Below, in pieces: positions 55,977 to 64,000 of a stretch of DNA of 64,000 nt. The stretch comes from Bacteroides cutis (GTDB lineage Bacteria; Bacteroidota; Bacteroidia; Bacteroidales; Bacteroidaceae), in NCBI RefSeq assembly GCF_900241005.1, contig NZ_OEST01000006.1:62001-126000 (forward strand), in the 5' to 3' direction. The position numbers and the translations under genes were made by a program. The stretch's first letter is position 1. The number at the start of each line of letters is the position of its first letter. Below the pieces are notes generated by a model. The model had not been told where the DNA came from. It worked only from the letters and a program-made list of their open reading frames with translations, and ran no database searches.

Positions 55977-57314
55977 ATGAAGAAAATAATAAATCTGATG
56001 ATAATAGGCTGTATGCTTCTGTTTACAGCTTGCGACAACTATCTGGACATACAGCCTACCGGTAGTGTCATTCCCAATTCGTTGGCTGAATACAGGGCTT
56101 TACTCACCCGTTCTTATAAAGATGTGAGTACACTGAGTGATCGAGGTATTGCGAGTTTCCGTTCGGATGAAATGCAAGTAAGCAGCGATAGTTATGACCT
56201 GAATACATACATGGATATAGAACGTTGGAATGATCTCTCTCCTAATGCTTATACGGCACAGTTTGAGTGGGTGAGATATTATAACGTACTTTTTATAGCC
56301 AACCACATCATAGAGAACAGGAAGGAAATAAAAGAAGGCGGTGAACTTGAAGTAAACCAGCTGGTGGGTGAAGCTTTCATGTTGCGTGCCTACATGCATT
56401 TTCTTTTGGTGAACCTTTATGGACAACCTTATACCAAGCCGGGAGCATTGGAAACAAAATCCATACCGTTGAAACTGGATACAGATTTAGAAAAGGTACT
56501 TAGTCGGAATACAGTGAAGGAGGTTTATTCTTCCATTCAGTCGGATATCGACGAAGCCCGTAAACTGATTTCGGAACCGGAGTGGGAGTTGGCTTATTCC
56601 TATCGCTTCAATACATTGTCGGTAGAGGCGTTCCAGTCGCGTGTCTCTCTTTATAAAGGTGAGTGGCAGGCTGCGTGGGATGCCGCTGAAACTGTACTTG
56701 CCGGAAAATCTGATTTGGAAGAGTTGAATGATGCTACCGCCAACTTACCCAATTATTATAAGTCGGTAGAGAATATCACCGCATTGGAAATGCCTTTGAG
56801 TAATTCTGTAAGTAAGGCATCTTTGGCCGCACCTTCTTTGCTTAATCTCTATTCAGAAGGAGATCTTCGTTTGGACAAATACTTCGCTAAGGCGGATGCG
56901 AATGGTTACCGGAAGAATCAGAAAGGTGGAAGTAATAACTTTTTATGTACTTTCCGTACTGGCGAGATATATCTGACGGCTGCCGAGGCTGCCGCTCAGT
57001 CAGACAAACTACCCGAGGCACGTAAACGCTTATTGGAACTGATGCGGAAACGTTATTCACCGGAAACCTATCTGGCCAAGGAGGTTATAGTCAATAAAAT
57101 GGACAAGGGTGCTTTGATAGGTGAAATTCTGAATGAGCGTGCTCGTGAATTGGCATTTGAGGGACACCGCTGGTTCGACCTGCGGCGTACTACCCGTCCT
57201 CGGATGGAGAAAACCTTTGAAGGTAAAACTTATGTTCTCGAAGAAAACGACCCGCGGTATACGATTTCCATTCCTAAGGATGCTATCGAAGCCAATCCGG
57301 GGTTATTAAACTGA
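55977..57314 (+). CDS. SusD/RagB-family lipoprotein (second system)
   Basis: 445 residues, lipobox LLFTAC with Cys19, then the SusD-type DNYLDIQPTGSVIPNSLAEY. C-terminal LIGEILNERARELAFEGHRW is the typical conserved helix, followed by FDLRRTTRP. Shorter than the starch-locus SusD, nearer the RagB-like peptide-binding branch in size. Surface lid of the second SusC. No terminator is evident downstream. Confidence 0.92.
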   Translation: MKKIINLMIIGCMLLFTACDNYLDIQPTGSVIPNSLAEYRALLTRSYKDVSTLSDRGIASFRSDEMQVSSDSYDLNTYMDIERWNDLSPNAYTAQFEWVRYYNVLFIANHIIENRKEIKEGGELEVNQLVGEAFMLRAYMHFLLVNLYGQPYTKPGALETKSIPLKLDTDLEKVLSRNTVKEVYSSIQSDIDEARKLISEPEWELAYSYRFNTLSVEAFQSRVSLYKGEWQAAWDAAETVLAGKSDLEELNDATANLPNYYKSVENITALEMPLSNSVSKASLAAPSLLNLYSEGDLRLDKYFAKADANGYRKNQKGGSNNFLCTFRTGEIYLTAAEAAAQSDKLPEARKRLLELMRKRYSPETYLAKEVIVNKMDKGALIGEILNERARELAFEGHRWFDLRRTTRPRMEKTFEGKTYVLEENDPRYTISIPKDAIEANPGLLN

Positions 57315-58071
57315 CTTATGTGGATTCGGTATAAGAAATGATTCATGGCTGTACGGCTTTGGGTTGAACGAATGTTAGGTATTTTTACCACAGAGGGTAC
57401 AGGGTCTTATAGGGGTAGGTTTTATGATTTCCTGTTGATATTTTGGGACAATAGATATTTAGTAGGGATCGGTTTGATATATCAATCTGTCCAATTGATG
57501 CCCAAATGATATTCAACAGGTACTTTCTGTCTTCGAATAGCCTGTTATGTTGACACGTCCGCTTCCCGAAAAGTCCGAAAAAGTACAATTAAGGTATAAA
57601 TATACTGTGATTATACCGAATATCCACTGGTTTCACGTTTCTCGAATACAGAATATTAACTTCCCATGCGAGGGATATTAACTTCTCACGTGAGGAATAT
57701 TAACTTCCTTCGTGAGAGATGTTAACTTCCCTCACTGGAAAGATGAATATTTGCCCTGAAAAATACTCTTTTTCTCCTGTGAAAAGAGTATTTTTACATG
57801 GACAGCCGGTATTTTCTGTCTATTTAGGTTGTATGTATTTATGTACTTCGCTATTTATGAGTAAGATACGAATTTTTGTTTGCATATTCTCGTTTGCGTC
57901 TACCAATGGGTGGAAATACGCGATTCTCAGGATGCGGAAAGTGCAAAGTGTCAAAAACGAACATAGGCAATTTCGTGGAGCAGATATACCTGCTATTAGG
58001 AATATAATATTGCCGTGGATAACTATGGAGCTATTAACCGAAATAGGAATTGTAAAAATAGAGGGCTGTAA
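57315..58071. other. Long intergenic region with 22-bp array C
   Basis: 757 bp between the second susD and the mscS pseudogene. It contains the tandem array at 57651-57738. Open frames on either strand here look random in composition, and I see no RNA gene. Confidence 0.55.
57651..57738. repeat. 22-bp tandem array C (4 copies)
   Basis: Units start at 57651, 57673, 57695 and 57717, an exact 22-bp period. Each has a conserved half (GAATATTAACTTC or close variants) and a variable half of about 9 nt (e.g. CCATGCGAG, TCACGTGAG, CTTCGTGAG) that is often itself near-palindromic (CTCACGTGAG). Confidence 0.88.
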
Positions 58072-58706
58072 ATGAATTTATTTTTATTGAACACATCAGT
58101 TGCCGGAGGAAGACTCGAAAAGTCATTGGAAAAGTTAGTAGATTTTGGCATGGATGCCGGTAAGGACATATTAATCGCTATTTTAATTTATGTAACCGGA
58201 CGTTTTATTATTAGAAGGATAAGCGCATTAGTCTCCAAAATATTTGAAAAGCGGAAGATTGAAACCAGTGTACAGACATTCTTAAAGAGTCTGATAAAGA
58301 TTTTGCTGGATATGATTCTCGCTTTTGCTATAATCGGTAAGCTCGGAGTAGAGACCACTAGTTTCGCGGCATTGCTCGCATCTGCCGGTGTAGCTGTAGG
58401 TATGGCACTTTCTGGTAACCTTTCCAATTTAGCCGGCGGACTGATTATACTTGTCTTCAAACCGTGTTTAAGGTGGGTGACTATATAGACGGACCGAGAG
58501 TAAGCGGTACAATAAAGGAAATACAGATATTTCACACCATGACTTTCCACGCTTGACAACCGTATGATTTATGTACCTAACGGGAGTCTCAGTGGCAATG
58601 CTGGAGTGTTTTGTATGACATCAATGAAATTGTCTATACTACATTCAATGAAGAAGGCATAGGATGCCCGTTCCCACAACTTACCCTACATCAGGCAAAA
58701 GATTGA
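58072..58706 (+). pseudogene. Decayed mscS-family mechanosensitive channel
   Basis: The first 138 codons give a normal MscS start: N-terminal helices, then TM3-like ASAGVAVGMALSGNLSNLAG and GGLIILVFKP. At 58465 a 2-nt surplus shifts the frame: the expected FKVGDYIDGPRVSGTIKEIQ continues in another frame. A second shift near 58549 leads to TLDNRMIYVPNGSLSGN, and a third near 58614 to YDINEIVYTTFNEEGIGCPF and PQLTLHQAKD, the usual C-terminal pattern, ending at TGA 58704-58706. Most of the beta/C-terminal domain between NGSLS and YDINE is deleted. The product cannot be a functional channel. Confidence 0.88.
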
Positions 58707-59076
58707 TCTTATCATCTATATAGGTTTTTCATCCTTTATTCCAAATATTTTATCAATCACACTGGCTCACTATTTTTATACGTATTATTCTTTCATAAAA
58801 ATAGTGGTACTAATTTCCCATCTATCAAATTTATCGTATGCGGAACAGAGGTTTTTCCAATTAGAGTTTTATTCCGTATTAAAGACTTTATATTTCTAAC
58901 GAGTTGGAATGGGATAAAATATTAAGATTCAATCTGCATTTATTCACTCTGAAAAGTATGTAATACTATTCATTAATTCTCCAAAAAAGTTCATAAACTC
59001 CTTTTGTTTGTTTTTAGATATTATCGGTTACTAATTTATTATATAGATTTGCAAGTGTCTTTTTATCGAGATATGT
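58707..59076. other. AT-rich intergenic region with the AsmA-like gene promoter
   Basis: 370 bp after the pseudogene. Only the -7 box at 59044-59051 is recognisable. Confidence 0.5.
59044..59051 (+). promoter_or_regulatory. -7 box of the AsmA-like gene
   Basis: TAGATTTG, perfect TAnnTTTG match, 25 bp before the ATG at 59077. Confidence 0.5.
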
Positions 59077-62034
59077 ATGGAAAATCAAGCCAGGAAAATT
59101 TTAAAAATATCCGGTATTATATCAGGAGGATTGATTATTGCCATTTTTATAATAATCACGATTGCCTTGAATTTTGTGTTTACTCCTGAGAAGTTAACTC
59201 CGGTGGTATTGGAAACTGCCAATCAAAATTTAAATGCAAAACTGGATATAGAAGGTGTAGAACTTACTTTCTTCTCTACCTTTCCCCGGTTCGGATTGCA
59301 ACTGACAAACGGAACATTGATTTCAAAAGCCATTCGTGATACCATGTGGCAGAGAACTGACACATTGTTGTCTTTTAAAGAAGCCATATTGGTAATAGAT
59401 GTAATGGATTATCTGCAACGGAAAAAGGTAAACATCCATCATCTTGCCCTGGACAGTGCCAAGATTTATGCATATAAGGACGAGACTGGAACTGCCAACT
59501 GGAACATCCTTTCCAAAAATACGAAAAATACAGTTTCATCGTCAACGGATACGGTCAGGTATGTGAATGAACTTAATATCGGGCAGGCCGCCATAAAACA
59601 TGCCACAGTAACTGTGGATGACCGGAACACACATATCTTTGCTAATATATGGGGGATGGACTTGAACCTGAAAGCAAACATGAAAAAAGGGGATTCTATA
59701 TTGACCTTGGACTTCAAAAACAAGAATATCCTTTTCTGGCAGAATGGGCAGTTGATAGCTAACCATATCAGTACCCATTTGAGAACAGACATTGAATTGG
59801 ACACCGCTCATCGTACCCTTTTTCTGCGTGATGCCCTGATTAATGTAAATGGTATAGAATTAGGGGTAAAGGGAACGATACGGCATGATGCAATAGTACA
59901 AGCTCTTGATTTAGACTTGCAATACGGGTTGCACACTCCTTCATTGGAAACAGTATTACACATGATTCCGGAAAGTATTTTGAAAAGAACAAAGGTATCT
60001 GCCAAAGGAGAAGTTACTTTCAAAGGAAAATTAAAAGGAACCTATGGAAAACAAAAATTGCCATTGGCCACATTGGATATCAAAATTAAAGATACTTCTG
60101 CCCAGTATGCCGGGATGCCTTATGGCATAGACAAGTTAGACGTTGATTTTTTTAGTCAAATAGATCTGATGCGTAATAAACCTTCCTATCTGAATTTAAA
60201 GATATTCCATTTTGAAGGGGCAAATACCAGTATATTGGCTGATATGAAAGTAGATAATCTGTTGACAAATCCCGATATTACCTTACATACTAAATCGACT
60301 ATAGACCTGAATGCACTGAAGCAGGCTTTTCCGTTACAGGAAAGTATCAGCATGGAAGGGAAAATGAAAGCCGATTTGGGGGTGCGCTGCCGTATGTCTT
60401 CCATAAAGAACCAGGATTGGGGATGTATTAAGGCCGAAGGGCAACTTGAGACGGACAAACTTGTAATACGTGATACTCAGAAGAATTTTGAGTTCATAAG
60501 TGACGCATCATTGAATTTTATCGGCAATGAATGGTTAGGGGTACGCGCCATAATTAAGGACATGACTTTTCGCTCTCCCCAATTGAGCTCTGACATGAAA
60601 AGTCTTGTTGCTACCGTCAAGACCACTCCTTCCAAAGACACGACCCGGATGGCCCAGGTGGAATGTAAAATGGAAATGCACAAACTGAAAGTGAGCTTAG
60701 GAGACTCCCTTTATTTATTTTGCGGAAAGTCTTCCGCTACTCTGAATTTAAAACCGGGAGAATATAATCCTGGCAAGCCCCGAATAGGACTTACCATGGA
60801 GACAGACACTTTGTATTGCCGCATGGGAGAGAGCAAAGTAGGAATGAATAAAGCGGGAATAGGAATTACTGCAGAAAAAATACGTGATTCATTGTGGATG
60901 CCTAAGGGCATTATAGGTTTTGATCACATGGTTGCCCGCATGCCGGAATGTGCACTTCCTATACATATACAAAAAAACTCCGTAACAGTGGGCAACCATA
61001 CAATAACCTTACGTAATGCTACCATACGTATAGGCAGATCCGACATTACGGCAAATGGGGCAATCTATGATTTGTATGGAGTTATGAAGTACCACAAAGT
61101 GTTACGTGCCAAACTGGACGTTTCTTCCAATAACTTAGACTGCAACCAATTGATACGCTCAATATCCTTCCCCTCGGATACACTTACAGCAAGTACTGAT
61201 ACTGCTGCCACAAACCTTAAACTATTTGTGATACCTCAGAAATTAGACTTTGAACTACAAACAAATTTCCGGCGGGTACTTTATGAAAAAGTGATATTCA
61301 ATGATGTCTGTGGAGCTGTAGACATACGTAACCAATCTGTACACTTGAAAGAACTTAGTATGAAAGGGCTGGGATCGAAAATGAACACTACGCTTGTTTA
61401 TCAGGCAAAACGTCCGGAACAAGGATTTGCTGGTTTTGATTTCCGTCTGCATAATATCAACATTGGAAAGTTGGTTGACCTTGCACCCTCTTTGGATACA
61501 ATCGTACCCATGTTACGTTCATTTGAGGGAACTGTGGATTTCAATGTGGCGGCAGCTGCGGTATTGGATTCCAACCTCAACATCAAGATACCGACCTTGC
61601 GCTCGGCCATTCATGTAAAAGGAGATAGCCTTGTACTGATGGACGGTGAGACTTTCGCGGAAATCTCAAAGAAGTTCTTTTTTAAGAATAAAAAGAAGAA
61701 TTTGATTGACAGTATTTCAGTAAATATCAGTATTAAAGACGGTAGTGTGACTATCTATCCTTTTGAAATTTCAATGGATCGTTACCGGGCAGCGGTAGGA
61801 GGTACACAAGGTTTGGACATGAACTTTAACTACCATATTTCCATATTGAGATCACCTGTACCATTCAAACTAGGCTTGAACATATCGGGGACTTTAGATG
61901 ATATGAAATTCAAATTTGGGAAAGCCAGATATAAAGATGCAATTACACCAGCAGAAACACATAAGGTGGACAGCACAATAGTAAATATGGGACAACAGAT
62001 CGCAAATGACTTCAAAAATATAATGAAAAGATAA
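59077..62034 (+). CDS. AsmA-family membrane-anchored protein
   Basis: 985 residues. One N-terminal transmembrane helix (IISGGLIIAIFIIITIALNF, about 13-32), then VFTPEKLTPVVLETANQNLN and a long periplasmic beta-rich part with ALDSAKIYAYKDETGTANWN, typical of AsmA/TamB-like proteins. The C-terminal VGGTQGLDMNFNYHISILRS with FKLGLNISGTLDDMKFKFGK is the AsmA C-terminal pattern. Members form bridge-like lipid-transfer or outer-membrane assembly proteins; function here is inferred from family only. Followed by small outer-membrane barrel genes. Confidence 0.85.
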   Translation: MENQARKILKISGIISGGLIIAIFIIITIALNFVFTPEKLTPVVLETANQNLNAKLDIEGVELTFFSTFPRFGLQLTNGTLISKAIRDTMWQRTDTLLSFKEAILVIDVMDYLQRKKVNIHHLALDSAKIYAYKDETGTANWNILSKNTKNTVSSSTDTVRYVNELNIGQAAIKHATVTVDDRNTHIFANIWGMDLNLKANMKKGDSILTLDFKNKNILFWQNGQLIANHISTHLRTDIELDTAHRTLFLRDALINVNGIELGVKGTIRHDAIVQALDLDLQYGLHTPSLETVLHMIPESILKRTKVSAKGEVTFKGKLKGTYGKQKLPLATLDIKIKDTSAQYAGMPYGIDKLDVDFFSQIDLMRNKPSYLNLKIFHFEGANTSILADMKVDNLLTNPDITLHTKSTIDLNALKQAFPLQESISMEGKMKADLGVRCRMSSIKNQDWGCIKAEGQLETDKLVIRDTQKNFEFISDASLNFIGNEWLGVRAIIKDMTFRSPQLSSDMKSLVATVKTTPSKDTTRMAQVECKMEMHKLKVSLGDSLYLFCGKSSATLNLKPGEYNPGKPRIGLTMETDTLYCRMGESKVGMNKAGIGITAEKIRDSLWMPKGIIGFDHMVARMPECALPIHIQKNSVTVGNHTITLRNATIRIGRSDITANGAIYDLYGVMKYHKVLRAKLDVSSNNLDCNQLIRSISFPSDTLTASTDTAATNLKLFVIPQKLDFELQTNFRRVLYEKVIFNDVCGAVDIRNQSVHLKELSMKGLGSKMNTTLVYQAKRPEQGFAGFDFRLHNINIGKLVDLAPSLDTIVPMLRSFEGTVDFNVAAAAVLDSNLNIKIPTLRSAIHVKGDSLVLMDGETFAEISKKFFFKNKKKNLIDSISVNISIKDGSVTIYPFEISMDRYRAAVGGTQGLDMNFNYHISILRSPVPFKLGLNISGTLDDMKFKFGKARYKDAITPAETHKVDSTIVNMGQQIANDFKNIMKR

Positions 62035-62132
62035 ACGAAACAACAAGAAAAGCAATATATTGAATGTTTCATAAACAAAAACATCATGATAATAAATTCA
62101 TTATTTACAAACATTTTTTTATTACAACCATT

Positions 62133-62771
62133 ATGAAAAAAAGTATCTTAACAATTATTTTTGCGTTCATCTGTATCTTGGGGTATGCGCAAGTGTCTTT
62201 TAATGTAAAGGCAGGTCTTAACCTTAGCAGTTACATCGGTGAAAATTCAGATAACTCCAAATTCAAACCGGGAGTTCGTCTTGGCGTGGGAATGGAATAT
62301 CAATTCAATGAAATGGTGGCTCTGCAACCTTCATTATTTTTCTCACAGAAAGGAGCCAAGTATTCAGATGATTATAAAGGAAATATTGCAGATGCCGATG
62401 CAGACGTAAAAATTAACCAACTGTATCTTGAGCTTCCAATCAATGTACAATTCAGATTCAACATTGCAGACAATACTAATCTTGTTATTGCAACCGGTCC
62501 CTATTTGGCCTGTGGCGTAGGCGGAAAAGCAAAATTTGACGGAAATGCTTCCGTTGGCGGTGTTGAAGTAAACGGTTCTGAAAAGATAGATACTTTCGGA
62601 GATGACGGATTGGATTATAATAGATTCGATGCCGGCTGGAACATCGGCCTCGGCGTAGAATTCGGACAGATTCTTGTAGGGCTTGATACACAGCTTGGCT
62701 TTTGCAAGATCATGGATGGAGATGCTCCGCACAATGCGAACATTGGCATCACTTTGGGATATAAATTTTAA
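62133..62771 (+). CDS. Outer-membrane beta-barrel protein
   Basis: 212 residues from the ATG at 62133, which gives a proper signal peptide (MKKSILTIIFAFICILGYAQ); the frame extends upstream to 62064 without family sequence. VSFNVKAGLNLSSYIGENSD and RLGVGMEYQFNEMVALQPSL are typical of the PorT/OMP_b-brl_2 eight-strand barrels, ending GITLGYKF. Function unknown. Confidence 0.85.
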   Translation: MKKSILTIIFAFICILGYAQVSFNVKAGLNLSSYIGENSDNSKFKPGVRLGVGMEYQFNEMVALQPSLFFSQKGAKYSDDYKGNIADADADVKINQLYLELPINVQFRFNIADNTNLVIATGPYLACGVGGKAKFDGNASVGGVEVNGSEKIDTFGDDGLDYNRFDAGWNIGLGVEFGQILVGLDTQLGFCKIMDGDAPHNANIGITLGYKF

Positions 62772-62912
62772 GTTGTTCTTTTTTTGAAGACCTCTTAATT
62801 GAGTAGTTGGTAAGACTAAAGCTTTCTTGCTATTCTTATATTTCTATCTTAGAATTAAGTATTTTATTGTGGATAATCCATAATTTATTTGTTACAAAAT
62901 AGACAATCTGGT

Positions 62913-63428
62913 ATGAAAAAAATATTCATTTTATTAATAACTCTTTTTTCGTTGTCAGTCGGTGTTTATGCGCAGAAAGGGAAACAGGCTATAGGTTTCG
63001 GTCTCGGTTATGGAACAGAGATTGAAAGTCTTGGATTAGGAATTAAGTATCAGTATAACATAACCAATCCTATACGTATTGAACCCTCTCTCAACTATTT
63101 TTTTGAAAATGACAATGTAAGCATGTTGGATGTGAACGTTAATTTCCATTATCTGTTTCCGGTAGCCGGTAATGTCAAGCTTTATCCGCTGTTCGGATTG
63201 ACTTTATCCAATTGGATGTTTGATATGTATGATGTTGATTGGGATGGAGACCACGTTCATGTCGATGACAATGGGAACCATAACGAATGTCGGTTTGGTG
63301 TAAACTTGGGAGTTGGGGCTGAATTTGCATTGAGCCATAGTTGGGCCATGAATCTTGAATTCAAGTATCAATTGGTTAGTGATTTTGACCAGGGTGTCAT
63401 TAATATTGGAGCCGCATATAGATTTTAA
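62913..63428 (+). CDS. Small outer-membrane beta-barrel protein
   Basis: 171 residues from the ATG at 62913 (a TTG at 62889 is not used). Signal peptide MKKIFILLITLFSLSVGVYAQ. Alternating-strand pattern with GIKYQYNITNPIRIEPSLNY and a C-terminal strand ending INIGAAYRF. The loop WDGDHVHVDDNGNHNECR is rich in His and Asp, possibly metal-binding. 141 bp after the previous barrel gene. Confidence 0.82.
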   Translation: MKKIFILLITLFSLSVGVYAQKGKQAIGFGLGYGTEIESLGLGIKYQYNITNPIRIEPSLNYFFENDNVSMLDVNVNFHYLFPVAGNVKLYPLFGLTLSNWMFDMYDVDWDGDHVHVDDNGNHNECRFGVNLGVGAEFALSHSWAMNLEFKYQLVSDFDQGVINIGAAYRF

Positions 63429-63460
63429 AGAAAATCTCAGAATAGAAATCATATGAATGT

Positions 63461-63502
63461 AAGAGGGGATAAACGTAATTTAATGCTTGTCCCCTCTTTT
63501 AT
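63461..63502 (+). terminator. Terminator after the small barrel gene
   Basis: Stem AAGAGGGGA (63461-63469) / TCCCCTCTT (63490-63498), 20-nt loop, followed by TTATGTTT. Confidence 0.75.
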
Positions 63503-63524
63503 GTTTCAATCTTTGGATTTCAAG

Positions 63525-63755
63525 TTAATCATCGTCATCATCGTCGTCATCGTATCGATAGTGCTTCTTGTGGTGCTTCTTCGTTTTTTTATATTTATGT
63601 TTCTTATGGTGAAATTTGTCATGACGCTCACAGTATGAATTATAATATTCATACCAGCAGTCACTATGGTGATGAACCCTGTCATAGAAAGGAGTATAAT
63701 ACACACTTCCCGGATTTATGCCGATCTCCCTAAGGATACGGTTCGTTTTTGATTC
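63525..63755 (-). pseudogene. Remnant of a His/Lys/Asp-rich protein (no start codon)
   Basis: Open for 76 codons with no ATG, preceded by TAG and TAA stops. Its composition looks coding: NPGSVYYTPFYDRVHHHSDC, then WYEYYNSYCERHDKFHHKKH, a Lys/His tract, and eight consecutive Asp codons before TAA. Such tails occur in exported or metal-binding small proteins. Likely the 3' end of a gene that lost its start; a non-ATG start is the alternative. Confidence 0.45.
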
Positions 63756-63849
63756 TTACTATGAAGTAAACCATTGTTGGTTTTGCCCCTTTAGGTTTTA
63801 CTAGGTTATAGTAGGGGGATCTCTTGGGCAAAACATTGTTTGATTTCAT
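63730..63849 (-). pseudogene. Possible N-terminal remnant of a tyrosine recombinase
   Basis: From the ATG at 63849 the frame reads MKSNNVLPKRSPYYNLVKPK then GAKPTMVYFIVRIKNEPYP and stops. This resembles the first residues of the arm-binding domain of Bacteroides phage-type integrases (a KPKG-x-KPT-x-VYF pattern). It is cut off after 39 codons. Its place 130 bp from a tRNA gene fits a decayed integrative element. Confidence 0.4.
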
Positions 63850-63895
63850 TGTTTGAAACCATTGTTTCAGTTTTTTTAATAGAAGCATTGTTTGA
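63835..63895. repeat. Degenerate 13-bp tandem repeat
   Basis: ATTGTTTGA or ATTGTTT occurs at 63835, 63848, 63861 and 63887, all in a 13-bp register; the unit at 63874 is degenerate. Confidence 0.7.
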
Positions 63896-63941
63896 TGTTT
63901 CAGAATGTGCCATAATAGGGTGTTACTTGGCATATAGGCAT

Positions 63942-63974
63942 AAAAAAAGGCATACAGCTATACTGTATGCCTTA
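63942..63974 (-). terminator. Terminator after the tRNA gene
   Basis: Perfect 11-bp stem AAGGCATACAG / CTGTATGCCTT with a 5-nt loop; on the minus strand followed by a run of T, 5 bp beyond the tRNA 3' end. Confidence 0.85.
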
Positions 63975-63978
63975 TTTG

Positions 63979-64000
63979 TGGAGCGTATGAGACTCGAACT
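63979..64000 (-). tRNA. tRNA gene, 3' end only
   Basis: The minus strand reads T-loop TTCGAGT, T-stem 3' strand CTCAT, acceptor 3' strand ACGCTCC and discriminator A, then no encoded CCA. The anticodon lies outside the window, so the amino acid is unknown. Confidence 0.85.

Larger units (their letters stand above)
63429..63978. other. Right-edge region between the barrel gene and the tRNA gene
   Basis: 550 bp. From left to right: the barrel-gene terminator, an open His/Lys/Asp-rich frame without a start codon (-), a possible integrase N-terminal remnant (-) whose 5' end overlaps a degenerate 13-bp repeat, and the tRNA terminator. This looks like gene debris next to a tRNA. Confidence 0.5.

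Noticed and set aside
57385..57588. 67-codon minus frame in the intergenic region
   Set aside because: No family resemblance, promoter or conserved pattern visible.
57719..58075. 118-codon plus frame before the mscS pseudogene
   Set aside because: Starts inside repeat array C, has no recognisable domain and a random-looking composition.
63506..63706. 66-codon minus frame beginning MCIILLSMTGF
   Set aside because: Out-of-frame shadow of the His/Lys/Asp-rich frame at 63525-63755, which has the more protein-like composition.

Overview
The window reads as chromosome of a gut-type Bacteroides (order Bacteroidales). Support comes from two SusC/SusD pairs, a hybrid two-component propeller regulator, many promoters matching the Bacteroides -7 box TAnnTTTG (several perfect TATCTTTG copies), almost no Shine-Dalgarno sites, and Bacteroides-type housekeeping genes (1234-residue PurL, DUF4924, rfbD-prfC). 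I cannot name the species from sequence alone.

Layout. 1-1310 (-): start of a hybrid two-component sensor that runs off the left edge. 1502-5206 (-): purL. 5566-9294 (+): LysE-type exporter, DUF4924, rfbD, prfC. 9479-14058 (+): accessory-looking block with a membrane-tethered HTH lipoprotein, a translationally coupled AAA ATPase/TOPRIM-like pair that resembles a phage-defence module, and an ADP-ribosylglycohydrolase fused to a Cys-rich N-terminus. 14413-14901: HU-like protein. 15120-18487 (+): sodium-pumping biotin decarboxylase (gamma, alpha, beta). 18573-23982 (-): tripartite RND efflux operon. 24100-37751: divergent starch/maltose locus. One arm is LacI regulator, SLC45-type MFS importer and GH65 maltose phosphorylase (-). 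The other is SusC, SusD, SusE/F-like protein and a SusG-like alpha-amylase (+).

37767-49428: housekeeping genes (FemAB/GNAT-like acyltransferase, nitroreductase, DUF2520 Rossmann protein, KdsC-like phosphatase, Maf, TPR protein, porin, pgk, nth, MFS exporter, pheS). 49877-57314 (+): metzincin metalloprotease followed by a second SusC/SusD pair. 58072-58706: decayed mscS pseudogene. 59077-63428 (+): AsmA-like protein and two small outer-membrane beta-barrels. The right edge holds a His/Lys/Asp-rich frame without a start codon, a possible integrase N-terminal remnant and the 3' end of a tRNA gene (-).

How the genes work together. In the starch locus, SusCD with the SusE/F-like lipoprotein and the surface amylase would capture and cut starch. 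Oligosaccharides or maltose would then be imported and phosphorolysed by GH65. LacI-family operator dyads lie in the divergent intergenic region and again before the amylase, so one regulator could control both arms. This layout lacks the SusR, SusA and SusB genes of the classical sus operon within the window.

The most unusual non-coding signal is a set of three intergenic tandem arrays (about 12.57, 29.08 and 57.65 kb). Each has a different sequence, but all have an exact 22-bp period, and dyad-symmetric arms are clear in the first two. I do not recognise this as a named element.
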